NCBI RefSeq assembly: GCF_050589705.1 | Contig: NZ_JBNGOT010000006.1 | Coordinates: 124,001 to 188,000 of the forward strand | Source of the DNA: Sunxiuqinia rutila | GTDB lineage: Bacteria > Bacteroidota > Bacteroidia > Bacteroidales > Prolixibacteraceae | Direction of reading: 5' to 3' | DNA length: 64,000 bases | Shown here: one piece after another, positions 51,849 through 60,712 of the stretch | Layout: each line of letters opens with the position of its first letter | How positions within the stretch are numbered: position 1 is the first letter of the stretch | Position numbers and translations under genes: made by a program | The notes under the pieces: model-generated | Told to the model about the DNA's origin: nothing | Databases searched by the model: none | The model's input: the letters and a program-made list of their open reading frames with translations, nothing else

Positions 51849-51913
51849 AGCCTATTCGTTTTTGAACTTAAAACGTTCTATTTGCCTGTTTGGTAAGATC
51901 AGTTTAAACAAAA

Positions 51914-51946
51914 CAAGAGGCAGACTGCTGTTCCAGTCCCCTCTTG
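51914..51946 (-). terminator. Terminator between the BtuG-like gene and cobU
   Basis: On the minus strand CAAGAGG and CCTCTTG pair, with an inner ACTG/CAGT helix, followed by TTTTGTTT. It should reduce or stop readthrough from btuB-btuG into the cob genes. Confidence 0.75.
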
Positions 51947-51992
51947 CTCAACACAACTACCTGATTTTCTTAACAAGTTGCATCTATCTATT

Positions 51993-53105
51993 CTAATCTA
52001 AAAAAAGCGCCATTGCCGGTGAAGCCCCTACAGTTTTAGTGCTTAACAGTTCGCCTGCAGTATTGTATATTTTCATCAATCCTGCACCCGTCACACTTTC
52101 TCCGGCAAACACATAAATTTTGCCGTCTACAGGGTTCACTGAAACTCCTTTCGCCCCCGAAATATTGCTTATAAATGGTTCAGAGCCAAAAGTCTTTGTG
52201 GCCACATCAAATTCTGATAGCGATCCAGTCAGGTTCCATTGGCCTTCGCCATCCTGAACGTAAGAAGCAGCTGTAACGTAGATCTTCGTAAAATCGTTGT
52301 TTGCCGCCATAATCGAAGCGTACTCGGTGCTAACCCCGCTCAAGGGGTAAATATCCTCCAGCTGATTCGTTACGGTATTGATATACCCCAAGCCGGTTTG
52401 CTCGGAAGGATCAGAGTAAGTATTCAACAAAGAAACATACAGGTTTCCTTTAGGATCTTTTATGAAATAAGAACTTACAGCAGGGGTAACAATGTAAGAA
52501 ATAGCCTGATCATCGAGATTCATTACCGCCACACTATCTTTAAAGTTTAATGCGGCATAAAGCTTTCCATTCACAATTTCAAGGCCTTCAGGACCGCCAG
52601 GAAGACTGATTGTTTCTTCTACTGCACCAGTCACTATATTATACTTGGCGATATAGGATATTGAGTTATCATTCCAAACTTCACCACCCCAGCACGAAAC
52701 ATACAGATAATCGCCGCTGGCCACACAAGCACGTGGCTTTTCGATCTGCTCAGTCAGTCCGTTCACTGTTTGCTCAAACAGCGGGTTTACCGTAATTAAT
52801 TGATCCGGCATATTTCCCAGTAAAAACACCTGATCATCATACTGATACATATACTGAATATTGGAAAGTAATTCCAGTTCATCATTCTGTTGCTGGTAGT
52901 AGAAATTGGTCAGCTTGTCCGAATCATAATCATACTTGGAAATGCTGGCTCCACCCGAACCATAATCTCCATAATTCACAATATAAGCGCCCCTCACCAG
53001 TTCACTGGGAAACGGATCTCGTTTCGGCTCATCATCTTTAGAGCAAGAACTCAGAACAGCCAGTGCCAAAAACAGCACCGAAAAATAGCTCAACAATTTT
53101 TTCAT
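51993..53105 (-). CDS. btuG: BtuG-like surface beta-propeller lipoprotein (DUF5074-like), B12 binding
   Basis: 370 residues. The lipoprotein signal ends VLSSC (Cys21) followed by SKDDEPKRD, an acidic stretch of the kind that sends lipoproteins to the cell surface in Bacteroidota. Repeated propeller blades follow (YIAKYNIVTGAVEETISLPGG, NGKLYAALNFKDSVAVMNLD, SVNPVDGKIYVFAGES). In Bacteroides the BtuG propeller caps BtuB and binds cobalamin very tightly. Here the gene lies 18 bp after a btuB-like gene under a cobalamin riboswitch, so the same role is likely. The YncE/DUF5074-like repeat alone would not prove B12 binding. Confidence 0.85.
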   Translation of the reverse strand: MKKLLSYFSVLFLALAVLSSCSKDDEPKRDPFPSELVRGAYIVNYGDYGSGGASISKYDYDSDKLTNFYYQQQNDELELLSNIQYMYQYDDQVFLLGNMPDQLITVNPLFEQTVNGLTEQIEKPRACVASGDYLYVSCWGGEVWNDNSISYIAKYNIVTGAVEETISLPGGPEGLEIVNGKLYAALNFKDSVAVMNLDDQAISYIVTPAVSSYFIKDPKGNLYVSLLNTYSDPSEQTGLGYINTVTNQLEDIYPLSGVSTEYASIMAANNDFTKIYVTAASYVQDGEGQWNLTGSLSEFDVATKTFGSEPFISNISGAKGVSVNPVDGKIYVFAGESVTGAGLMKIYNTAGELLSTKTVGASPAMALFLD

Positions 53106-53123
53106 AAAGTATAATTTTGGATT

Positions 53124-55049
53124 TTAAATAATATTCAGATTCGTAGACAAACTCAGGCGAAAACTTCGCCCAGGCATGGCGTAATAGCGTTCGTTCTGGT
53201 AATCGACATCCAGCAAATTATCCACTGAAAACGACAGGTTAAACCCTTGTTTTCCTAACTTGAGCTGACGCGACACCCCACAATTTGTCAGGAAATAGGG
53301 ATCCATTTCACGTCCAAATTCATCCGAGTAACGCATACCCGTGTAAGCGCCATCAGCATAAACCAGCCAGGCCTTTCGTTTCAAACTTAAAAAGACATTG
53401 CCCATGTGTTTGGGTACGTAAATCAACTGTCGGTGCGTTACGCCGCTTTCCGACACATTTTCAACAGCTTCAACCGGATTGAAATTGTAGTTCAACCGAA
53501 AGTTCAAATGATTGTCTCCCAGCTGCCAATCGGTGTTGGATTGAAACTCGAACCCTTTGCTTACCACTTCCATCAGGTTTTGGGCCTGCCAAACTCCAAA
53601 GTTGCGCCACTCAATCCAATTCTTGACATCCATATAGAAAGCATTCAGCTTCAGGTCCGATTGAAAATCATCCCGACAGTAGATGTAATTCAAGCCCAGC
53701 TCGTAATTCATGCCATCTTCAGCTTTAAGGTTGGGATTTCCTTGTGTTCCCCAATACCGGTCGTTGAAGGTTGGCACACGGTAACTCCGGGCAAGGGTGG
53801 ATGTCAGTTTCAAAACCGACAAATCATTCGTAAACAGGCGATATTCCGCACCCAGTGAGGGGGTAAAAGGAGCATCAAAATCGGTAACAAACGACTGCCG
53901 CAGGTTAAGGGTCAATTTCAATCGGTGCCAAAAGGTGGCAAAAGCTGAAACATAAGCATCCAAATGCTGCTCGTTATCAACCACCTCATCCGAATAGGCA
54001 TAGACATCGGGCACCATGTATTTGTACTTTAGTCCGGCCTTGTAACCCAGGTTCGAATTAATATCCTGCTTCACCTCCAACTCCGAAACCAACCGGTCGG
54101 TTCCAATGCGTTGCACATCGATGCTGTCATAAACCTGCATATCATGCACATAACCAACTCCCAAACGGTAATTTAAGCTTTGTTTGTTGTTTTCATACTG
54201 CGACCAAAACCGCACATGCTTGTTATCCAGCTGCTCCGTGGTTTTATAATGAAGGTTGCTTGGCATGTTGGGCTGAATTTCGTGCCAATCGTGTTCCAGC
54301 CAAACGGCTGATTTAATAAATTCTCTTGAATTGAACCGGTAATTCAGCTCCTGAACCAGCCCTTTATTTTCAATGGACGCCCCATTTTGCCGGTCAGCTA
54401 CCGGCTCACGGTTCTCCACATCTCCGGTATACGGATTATCAAAAGGGAAATCATTCTTCTTTTTGTAGTAAAACAGACGGGTAACAGACTCCCAACGCCC
54501 ATTCCCAACAAATACTTTGGCTCCGTACAACTGCTCTCCAAATGAGCCTTGAGTAATGGTTGATTGCACTTTCATCCCATCCGTCCAGTTACTTTTTAGT
54601 CCGAGGTAAATGGCTCCTCCGATCGACCCTGACCCGTTCACCGCCGATGAGCTTCCGTATTGCAAATCCAGCCCGTCAAACAGGTACGAGGGCACCGACG
54701 ACATGTTACTATGCCCCAAGGTTAAGGAATTGACGTTGAGCCCGCCAAAATTTACGGAAGTATGGTCGGGCGCTGTTCCACGCAACCGGATGGTGGATAA
54801 ACCACCCGCATTGGACTTTACATAGATTGGGGTAAAACGCATCAGCAACTGATCCAGACCACCGCCTGAAGACAATTGCAATTGCTCGTTTGAAATGGAT
54901 TCCAACTTAGCACCGGCCTGGTACTTTTTCACGGTGGCGTAGGTGTTTACCTCGTCCAGCAAAATGGTGTCCGAAAGACTGTGCTCCTGAGCATAAAGCC
55001 CACCAATAGCGAGCACCAGAAGTCCTGATAATAAAATAAACCGTCTCAT
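53124..55049 (-). CDS. btuB: TonB-dependent outer-membrane cobalamin transporter
   Basis: 641 residues with a signal peptide (RRFILLSGLLVLAIGGLYAQ). The plug has LSSGGGLDQLLMRFTPIYVKS, STIRLRGTAPDHTSVNFGGL and GSSSAVNGSGSIGGAIYLGL. The barrel closes with the terminal YYAMPGRSFRLSLSTNLNI. Size is near BtuB (about 600-650). It is assigned to B12 because of the cobalamin riboswitch 95 bp upstream and the BtuG-like partner; without those it would be called a generic small TonB receptor. It lacks the SusC-type N-terminal extension. Confidence 0.9.
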   Translation of the reverse strand: MRRFILLSGLLVLAIGGLYAQEHSLSDTILLDEVNTYATVKKYQAGAKLESISNEQLQLSSGGGLDQLLMRFTPIYVKSNAGGLSTIRLRGTAPDHTSVNFGGLNVNSLTLGHSNMSSVPSYLFDGLDLQYGSSSAVNGSGSIGGAIYLGLKSNWTDGMKVQSTITQGSFGEQLYGAKVFVGNGRWESVTRLFYYKKKNDFPFDNPYTGDVENREPVADRQNGASIENKGLVQELNYRFNSREFIKSAVWLEHDWHEIQPNMPSNLHYKTTEQLDNKHVRFWSQYENNKQSLNYRLGVGYVHDMQVYDSIDVQRIGTDRLVSELEVKQDINSNLGYKAGLKYKYMVPDVYAYSDEVVDNEQHLDAYVSAFATFWHRLKLTLNLRQSFVTDFDAPFTPSLGAEYRLFTNDLSVLKLTSTLARSYRVPTFNDRYWGTQGNPNLKAEDGMNYELGLNYIYCRDDFQSDLKLNAFYMDVKNWIEWRNFGVWQAQNLMEVVSKGFEFQSNTDWQLGDNHLNFRLNYNFNPVEAVENVSESGVTHRQLIYVPKHMGNVFLSLKRKAWLVYADGAYTGMRYSDEFGREMDPYFLTNCGVSRQLKLGKQGFNLSFSVDNLLDVDYQNERYYAMPGRSFRLSLSTNLNII

Positions 55050-55144
55050 TTCTAAATTAGTAGAATGAGCTTAGGATAAGATTGTGAAAAATACGCGATT
55101 ATTATTCACTAGCTTTATTCCCGAAGCTTTTGTTCATATTCAAA

Positions 55145-55325
55145 ACGGATTTTGGCAGGTCTTCTGGCTCACCTTGCTTTCTGACGCCTTCCCGTTCTGA
55201 TAAAAGAACAGTGGCATGGGGTTCAGAAAGCTGTATTAAGGCTTACAGCTGCGGGTACAGCTCCGGATTCTAACCGGATTCCCTATTCATCCCGACCGCG
55301 GAACGATCGTTGGAACCAAATCCGT
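55145..55325 (-). promoter_or_regulatory. Cobalamin riboswitch ahead of btuB-btuG
   Basis: On the minus strand the closing helix pairs ACGGATTT (55325-55318) with AAATCCGT (55152-55145). Inside are the class hallmarks: AGGGAATCCGG, AATCCGGAGCTG, GTACCCGCAGCTGTAAGC, CCACTG, GGGAAGG, and the B12-box end GAGCCAGAAGACCTGCC. The kissing-loop and B12-box segments are fully recognisable. High AdoCbl should turn the btuB operon off. The rest of the interval 55050-55398 holds no gene. Confidence 0.95.
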
Positions 55326-55398
55326 GGCAAATGTAGGAATAATTTCTGTTTGAAAAAGGCTTTTTCCACTTCTCCATTCAAAATCAGGAAAAATGAGG

Positions 55399-56592
55399 CT
55401 AATAGCTGAAATTGATTCTCAAGCCCAGCAACAAGTGCTCGTCCTGCTGAGCGCCAGCCGTTTCTAGCCACTGGAGGTGAGGAGAAAGATAAACCCATTG
55501 GTTGAACTGATTGCTAATGTAAAGCTCAGCCAGCCGCTCATGCTGGTCGTCGCCAGAAAGCTTGGTATCGCCATAAGCCAGGCCAACATTAAACTCCCGG
55601 TTCAGCACCAATTGCTTGAACCCGATGCCGGCACTCCAGGCCCGCTCCACTCCAAACCATTCGGCCAGCTTCGATTCATTTTTAGCATAACGCCCAAATA
55701 TGGTGAAGGTGCCGGCAATCAGCTCATCCGCCGAAAAACCAAATCCCTGGCTATTTCCTGCTTCCGGATGTTCATAGCCATAAATCCGGAAGTTGGCTTC
55801 CCACTTGCTGCCTGGAAACAGCATAAAGCCCGTTTCGGCAATTTTAAAGTGATGCCGCATCAGGTCATTGCCCGAATTATCGAGGCGATTTAAGCCAACC
55901 TGAAGGTAAAACCGGTTCAGGAACGAGCTTCGCAGCCGGATTCCGGGAGAGTTTGGAGGTGCTGGCAGTGCCGTGCTATTCACAAAGGCTCCGCTTAAAA
56001 ACTGGCTGGTTTCGTCGTTGGCATGCAGGTTATTATCGAAGTAATTGGTCACATCAATCTTCCCAAGGTTCACCGTCAGTATGTCTTTCAAAGCCCGAAA
56101 CTCAGCCCAGGCTTCCAGCACCACCAAGTGGTCAATTCCTTCAGCACTTTGGGAAGAACCGGCATCGGCATTCAAAACACTCCGATTGGGTATAAGCTGA
56201 TCCGGCCCGTCACCCCCCACGGCCTCCAGATCGAAGAACAAAATGGTATGCGGCCCAAAGCTGGTAAAGGCAAAAATATCAAATGAACCGACGCCCTGGT
56301 AATTGGCATCCGACCTTGGTTCTACCTGAACACTGGCGGTAGCCACTCCGTTAAACTGCAGTTTTCCATCGCGTTGGCTAAGCGCTTTCAGCAGCTCGTC
56401 CACCTGCTTGCGCTTGGAGCGCTGAGCCTCGGGAATATCAGCTCCTTCCTGGGTTTCAAACAAGCCCAAAAACTGATTGATTAGTGTGGTATCGCGCTGG
56501 TCGGTTCGTGGTTCAAAAACAGGTAAGGCCAGTCCTTGCAGGCTGAGGATCACCAACAGCACCGCCCCAAAAATAAGTCGTATTGGTCGCAT
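55399..56592 (-). CDS. OprB-like carbohydrate-selective porin-family protein
   Basis: 397 residues with a signal peptide (IRLIFGAVLLVILSLQGLA). A short charged helical N-terminus is followed by alternating strands of a 16-stranded porin. Stretches such as FLNRFYLQVGLNRLDNSG, IAETGFMLFPGSKWEANFRI and the aromatic terminus LLGLRINFSY fit the OprB family. It begins 29 bp after btuD, so it appears to be the last gene of the second B12 operon. A porin for sugars is odd there; it might pass cobamide precursors or small ligands. The family call is moderate and the B12 link is inference from position. Confidence 0.7.
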   Translation of the reverse strand: MRPIRLIFGAVLLVILSLQGLALPVFEPRTDQRDTTLINQFLGLFETQEGADIPEAQRSKRKQVDELLKALSQRDGKLQFNGVATASVQVEPRSDANYQGVGSFDIFAFTSFGPHTILFFDLEAVGGDGPDQLIPNRSVLNADAGSSQSAEGIDHLVVLEAWAEFRALKDILTVNLGKIDVTNYFDNNLHANDETSQFLSGAFVNSTALPAPPNSPGIRLRSSFLNRFYLQVGLNRLDNSGNDLMRHHFKIAETGFMLFPGSKWEANFRIYGYEHPEAGNSQGFGFSADELIAGTFTIFGRYAKNESKLAEWFGVERAWSAGIGFKQLVLNREFNVGLAYGDTKLSGDDQHERLAELYISNQFNQWVYLSPHLQWLETAGAQQDEHLLLGLRINFSY

Positions 56593-56621
56593 AGAACTTG
56601 CTTTTGCTCAAGCAAGTTAAG

Positions 56622-57428
56622 TCAATTATGCGAATCTTTCATCATCTTCTCACTCACCAAAAAGATAACGGGTTTGTTGGAGTACGGATTGGTGCGGGTA
56701 ATAACCGGCGTTTTATAAACTTTTTCGATGGTATCGAAGGAAAGGACTTCCTCAGGTGTTCCCTGGGTAAACAGTCTCCCTTCGTTGAAAAGAATCAGCT
56801 GATCGCAATATTCCGAGGCCAGATTCAGGTCATGAATTACCATCAAAACAGTCAGTTTCATCTCTTTATTGAGTCGGTACAAAAGGTCCAGGATCTTAAC
56901 CTGGTGCGTGATGTCCAAATGCGAAGTCGGCTCATCGAGAAGCAGCAATTCCGGTTCCTGTGTCAAGGCCCGCGCAATGGCCGCCCGCTGCTGCTCTCCC
57001 CCACTCAGCTCAGTCATCAGCTTGTCTTTATGCTTCAAAACATCGGTCAACTGCATGTAATGGTGGGCTTTTTCATAATCCCCTTTCGACTCGAAAAATT
57101 GAAAGCGGTTGTGGTAAGGCATGCGCCCCATCAACACATAATCTTCTACCAAAATCTGATCGGTATCCACAAACTGACTGACAATGGCAATGTTTTGTGC
57201 CCGTTCTTTCAAAGAAAGCTGCTGCAGTTTTTTTCCTTTCAGAAAGACAGCTCCATCCAGGGTGGCAATGGAGTTGGTGATGCCACGAAACAAGGTTGTT
57301 TTTCCCGAGCCGTTGGGCCCGATAATTCCGTTGAACGAGCCCTTTTCCAGGCTCAGGTTAATCCCGCTAAGTTTAAAGCCGGGGTAGCCACAGGAGAAAT
57401 TATCGATGTGAAAAAACGTGTCGCTCAT
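56622..57428 (-). CDS. btuD: ABC transporter ATP-binding protein, cobalamin/FecE type
   Basis: 268 residues: Walker A GPNGSGKTTLFRG, Q-loop region IVSQF, signature LSGGEQQRAAIARAL, Walker B LLLLDEPTSHLD and H-loop VIHDLNLA. The C-terminal 40 residues (EEVLSFDTIEKVYKTPVITR) match the metal-chelate/B12 import branch. It pairs with BtuC, whose stop is 1 bp before its start, and with BtuF further up. Located on the cytoplasmic side of the inner membrane. Confidence 0.93.
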   Translation of the reverse strand: MSDTFFHIDNFSCGYPGFKLSGINLSLEKGSFNGIIGPNGSGKTTLFRGITNSIATLDGAVFLKGKKLQQLSLKERAQNIAIVSQFVDTDQILVEDYVLMGRMPYHNRFQFFESKGDYEKAHHYMQLTDVLKHKDKLMTELSGGEQQRAAIARALTQEPELLLLDEPTSHLDITHQVKILDLLYRLNKEMKLTVLMVIHDLNLASEYCDQLILFNEGRLFTQGTPEEVLSFDTIEKVYKTPVITRTNPYSNKPVIFLVSEKMMKDSHN

Positions 57429-57429
57429 G

Positions 57430-58449
57430 CTAATTCCCCTTTCTTTTTTGACTCATTAACAACAAAAACACGACTCCGCCAATGATGCCGGTAATCACCC
57501 CAATGGGTAGTTCGTTGGGCGAAATAATCGTTCGGGCCACCACATCGGACAACACCAGGAAAATACCTCCCAACAAAAAAGACCCGATCAGTAAAAACCG
57601 ATAATCCGAGCCAAAAAGCAGCCGCAACACATGCGGAATAATCAGGCCCACAAAACCAATAACGCCGGCTACCGACACGCAAATTCCAGCCAGTAAGGAA
57701 GCCAGAATAAACATCACCCTAATCACCACATTCGTGTTGACCCCCAGGTGCATGGCTTTTTCTTCGCCCAAACGCAAGGCATTCAGCGGTTGCACAAACA
57801 GGTAGGCAATGACCAATACCACCAAACTCGAAATCAGGGTTAGTTTGATCAGCCCGGTATCCGGTTCATCCAGCGAACCCATGATCCAAAACACGATGCC
57901 ATGCAGGTTATCCGAACTGGTGGTAGCCATCAGGAACATCATGGCAGACGAAGCAATGAAGCTGACCATTACCCCCGTAAGCAGCATGTTTTGAATGTTG
58001 ATGCTTCCCTTTCGGCTACTTAGGGTATAAACCAAAAAGATGATTACAAAGGCCCCCGTAAAGCCCGATAAGGGCAACATAAAAGAGCCCAGGGAAACGT
58101 GTAAGCCCAACACAATGGTAAAGGCTACCCCGAGCGACGCACCGCCTGAAATTCCGAGGGTAAAGGGCTCAACCAGCGGGTTCCGGTAAATGCCCTGCAA
58201 AATGACACCAGCCAGGCTTAAGGCACCGCCAACAGCAATGCCCAGAATAACGCGAGGCAGGCGCACCCTTGAAATCAACAAATACTGTAGGTTGCTTTCA
58301 TCGCCGCCGTGTAACAACATCCGCCAGACTTCGCCAACACTTAGTTTCAGCTCACCTACCGACAAACCAATGCCTGCCGAAAACAATAAGGCGGCGATTA
58401 AGGCCAGCACGGCCCCGATCCATTTAATGTATTTTCCTTGTCCGACCAA
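57430..58449 (-). CDS. btuC: ABC transporter permease, BtuC/FecCD type
   Basis: 339 residues with about ten membrane helices and FecCD-family motifs: RLPRVILGIAVGGALSLAG, YRNPLVEPFTLGISGGASLG, and the coupling-helix region SVAGVIGFVGLIIPHVLRLL. The only start in this frame is a TTG at 58449, because a TAA lies one codon upstream (58453-58455). The frame ahead of that stop is open for about 80 codons and ends in the in-frame peptide MMNAGTYELKK. Translation of btuC may therefore be coupled to it. Imports cobalamin with BtuD and BtuF. Confidence 0.92.
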   Translation of the reverse strand: MVGQGKYIKWIGAVLALIAALLFSAGIGLSVGELKLSVGEVWRMLLHGGDESNLQYLLISRVRLPRVILGIAVGGALSLAGVILQGIYRNPLVEPFTLGISGGASLGVAFTIVLGLHVSLGSFMLPLSGFTGAFVIIFLVYTLSSRKGSINIQNMLLTGVMVSFIASSAMMFLMATTSSDNLHGIVFWIMGSLDEPDTGLIKLTLISSLVVLVIAYLFVQPLNALRLGEEKAMHLGVNTNVVIRVMFILASLLAGICVSVAGVIGFVGLIIPHVLRLLFGSDYRFLLIGSFLLGGIFLVLSDVVARTIISPNELPIGVITGIIGGVVFLLLMSQKRKGN

Positions 58450-58513
58450 TGTTTATTTCTTTAGTTCATAAGTTCCTGCGTTCATCATTCCGCCAATTCT
58501 ATTACGAGTAACC

Positions 58514-58641
58514 GCAAAAACCGGTACATCTGCTTTTTTTATTTTATTCTTAGAAATGATCCGTTTTACGGGTTTTAAAAACACACGATAAAAACCAATC
58601 CTTCTTATTCGTTCAAACTCAACTGTCCTGTAGCCGGACGG
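58514..58641. repeat. Direct repeat, copy 1 (btuC side)
   Basis: About 130 bp that recurs at 58791-58920 with roughly nine in ten bases the same. It contains AGAAATGATCCGTTTT, ACCAATCCTTCTTATTCGTT and GTCCTGTAGCCGGAC (a small hairpin). On the minus strand this copy is part of an open frame of about 80 codons without an ATG until its end. The 475-bp interval 58450-58924 has no other gene. Confidence 0.85.
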
Positions 58642-58790
58642 ACTGATTCTTTTCCATTCGATGAAAAGAATGCAAAAATCTTGTCAAACCGAACCCTCTG
58701 CCGGGCGCTTTGACGGCCCCCCACCCGTACCTGACAGGCATATGACTTTCTTCTAGCCTTTCGGAATTTTAAACTGAGCTAAATGTACCA

Positions 58791-58920
58791 GCAAAAAACC
58801 GGTACATCTGCTTTTTTATTTCATTCTTAGAAATGATCCGTTTTCCGGGTTTGTAAAAACACGCGATGAAAACCAATCCTTCTTATTCGTTCAAATCCAA
58901 CTGTCCTGTAGCCGGACGGG
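58791..58920. repeat. Direct repeat, copy 2 (cobA side)
   Basis: Partner of 58514-58641, 277 bp away and ending 4 bp before the cobA stop codon. Single-base indels relative to copy 1 shift and break the minus-strand frame (a TAA appears), so the repeat is conserved as DNA or RNA and not as protein. Confidence 0.85.
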
Positions 58921-58924
58921 CTAT

Positions 58925-59452
58925 TTAAAATTCAATGCCTTTCCGACTGGGAATCCCCTCATCGAAGGGATGCTTCACCTTGTTAATTTCTGATACATAA
59001 TTGGCCTTGGCAATGAGTCCGGCTGTGGCACCACGCCCGGTTAATATCAGTTCCATTGTTTCGGGTTTCGATTCGATAAATTGAATCAGATCAGCTTCTT
59101 CCAGAAAACCATCGCGTACACAAATCACAATCTCGTCCAGAATCATCAAGTCGGGCGAAGCGGTTTGGCAGTAAGCCGACAAATACACCAGCGCCTCTGC
59201 CACCTGCTTTCGAAGGCTTTCCGGGCTCACCGATTTATTGAAATTCGGGTGGCCGTCGGTGAATCCCATAATGGTGGCTCCCAGCTTTTTCAGGCTGTCA
59301 ATTTCATGATAGCCATACAACTCCGGCCGCTTCATAAAATGGGCATACACCACCTTCAAACCTTGTCCCAGGGCCCGGGTGGCCAAACCAACCGAAGCAG
59401 TCGTTTTTCCCTTGCCTGTTCCGGTATACACATGAACCAATCCTTGTTTCAT
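58925..59452 (-). CDS. cobA: Corrinoid adenosyltransferase (CobA/BtuR type)
   Basis: 175 residues. P-loop YTGTGKGKTTASVGLATRAL at the N-terminus, with the inverted ATP-binding mode of the family, then YAHFMKRPELYGYHEID, DLMILDEIVICVRDGFL and LTGRGATAGLI. It transfers the adenosyl group of ATP to cob(I)alamin or its precursors, the step that makes coenzyme B12. It overlaps btuF by 4 bp, tying cofactor activation to uptake. Confidence 0.95.
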   Translation of the reverse strand: MKQGLVHVYTGTGKGKTTASVGLATRALGQGLKVVYAHFMKRPELYGYHEIDSLKKLGATIMGFTDGHPNFNKSVSPESLRKQVAEALVYLSAYCQTASPDLMILDEIVICVRDGFLEEADLIQFIESKPETMELILTGRGATAGLIAKANYVSEINKVKHPFDEGIPSRKGIEF

Positions 59453-60276
59453 CGTTGGTAAATTTTAGTGATTAAATCCTCCAGAGACTCTACAAACGAC
59501 AAGGGGGTTGGGCTGCAGGCCTTATCGGCATCCATCATGAAAATCTGATTTTTCTGCACCGCACTCAGGCTCGGATAGCTCATCCACTGGTTCTTTTCCT
59601 CTTCTCCAATCATGCCCATCAGCACCACCACAATGATGTCGGGATTTCGGATCAGCACCGACTCCCGGGTAATGCTCCCCACCGTCAGGTCGGATGCAAT
59701 ATTCTCCGTTTTTGAGAAACGGATGAAATCATTCATAAACGTATTGGGAACCACCGAAAACAGCGGATTAGCGCCAATCTGCAGCATAATTTTTTGTGAC
59801 GGAGCATCTGCCGGAATCCGTTCAAGCGTTTGCTTCATCCGAGCTTTGGCATCGGCAATAAGCGTTTCAGCCTGTTGCTTTCTTCCTACCTGCTCGCCCA
59901 GATCAACAAACTGGCTGCATATCTCCTCAAAGGAGCGTGGTGAATCAAACACCAGCACATCCACTCCCAATTTCCTGAAGGTGTCAATGGTTTTGGGTTT
60001 GGTGAGCGAAGTGGTAATCACCAAATCCGGCTGAAGCAGCACGGCTTTTTCGTAATTCACCTGAATAGCCGAGGCCACCACTTCGGCCTGGGTGTCACTT
60101 TGCAGGGTGCAATAACTGGTACATCCAACCAGCAAATCGCCGGCACCCAGCAGGTACAGGTTCTTGGTCAGCGAAGGAGCCAGCGAAATGATTCGCCGGG
60201 GGGCTTGTGCGTGTGTTGCAACCACGGCAACAACCACAAAAACAAGCGTTAACAAATAACTCGAAATTTTCTTCAT
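59449..60276 (-). CDS. btuF: Periplasmic cobalamin-binding protein of the ABC importer
   Basis: 275 residues from the ATG at 60276, which opens a signal peptide (KKISSYLLTLVFVVVAVVATHAQA). A longer frame up to 60366 would start inside the riboswitch leader. The helical-backbone metal-receptor fold shows PRRIISLAPSLTKNLYLLGAG, YEKAVLLQPDLVITTS, FDSPRSFEEICSQF and the long connecting helix. It captures B12 and delivers it to BtuCD. It is the first gene after the second cobalamin riboswitch. Confidence 0.92.
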   Translation of the reverse strand: MKKISSYLLTLVFVVVAVVATHAQAPRRIISLAPSLTKNLYLLGAGDLLVGCTSYCTLQSDTQAEVVASAIQVNYEKAVLLQPDLVITTSLTKPKTIDTFRKLGVDVLVFDSPRSFEEICSQFVDLGEQVGRKQQAETLIADAKARMKQTLERIPADAPSQKIMLQIGANPLFSVVPNTFMNDFIRFSKTENIASDLTVGSITRESVLIRNPDIIVVVLMGMIGEEEKNQWMSYPSLSAVQKNQIFMMDADKACSPTPLSFVESLEDLITKIYQR

Positions 60277-60369
60277 TCTACTTTTAGGGCTTTGCGCCTT
60301 GGAGAAATCGAATTGGCAGGAACCACGTTCCCGACGATCTTTTTTCCCGAAGATCCGGTTAAACAATCT

Positions 60370-60540
60370 GTTGTTGGCAGGTCTTCTGGCTCACCTTTCT
60401 TTTTTTGAGGCCTTCCCACCCCGGAAAACCGGGACAGTGGCTGGGGTTCAAAAAAGATTTTGCAAGGCTTACAGCAGCGGGGACTGCTCCGGATTTGCAC
60501 CGGATTCCCTTATTAAGGCACTTTCTGATAAACAGAAAGC
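60370..60540 (-). promoter_or_regulatory. Cobalamin riboswitch ahead of btuF-cobA-btuC-btuD
   Basis: On the minus strand: AAGGGAATCCGGTGCAAATC, CCGGAGCAGTCCCCGCTGCTG with TAAGCC after it, CCACTGTCCC, GGGAAGGCC and GAGCCAGAAGACCTGCC. A separate perfect hairpin CTTTCTG-TTTAT-CAGAAAG lies just 5' of it. The 435 bp from 60277 to 60712 contain this element and no gene; several open frames through it are by-products. Confidence 0.95.
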
Positions 60541-60712
60541 AGGCCACCACAACACCCGCAAAAGTAGAAAATAAATTTGGGAAAGGAGGAATTCCACGTA
60601 AGAGAGAATTTTTTGTGCCCCTGCCCCAAGTATCTTTTCCGCTTCGCTGGCTCTTTTCTTTCGATAAGTAAAGGAAGTCTGCAAGGAATCCAATCTGCAC
60701 CAGTCCGATGCA

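Noticed and set aside
56598..57485. 295-codon frame antisense to btuD
   Set aside because: The minus strand has intact ABC-ATPase motifs; the plus-strand frame has none.
58513..58920. CRISPR or tandem repeat array
   Set aside because: Only two long copies exist, separated by unique sequence, with no short regular repeat-spacer pattern.
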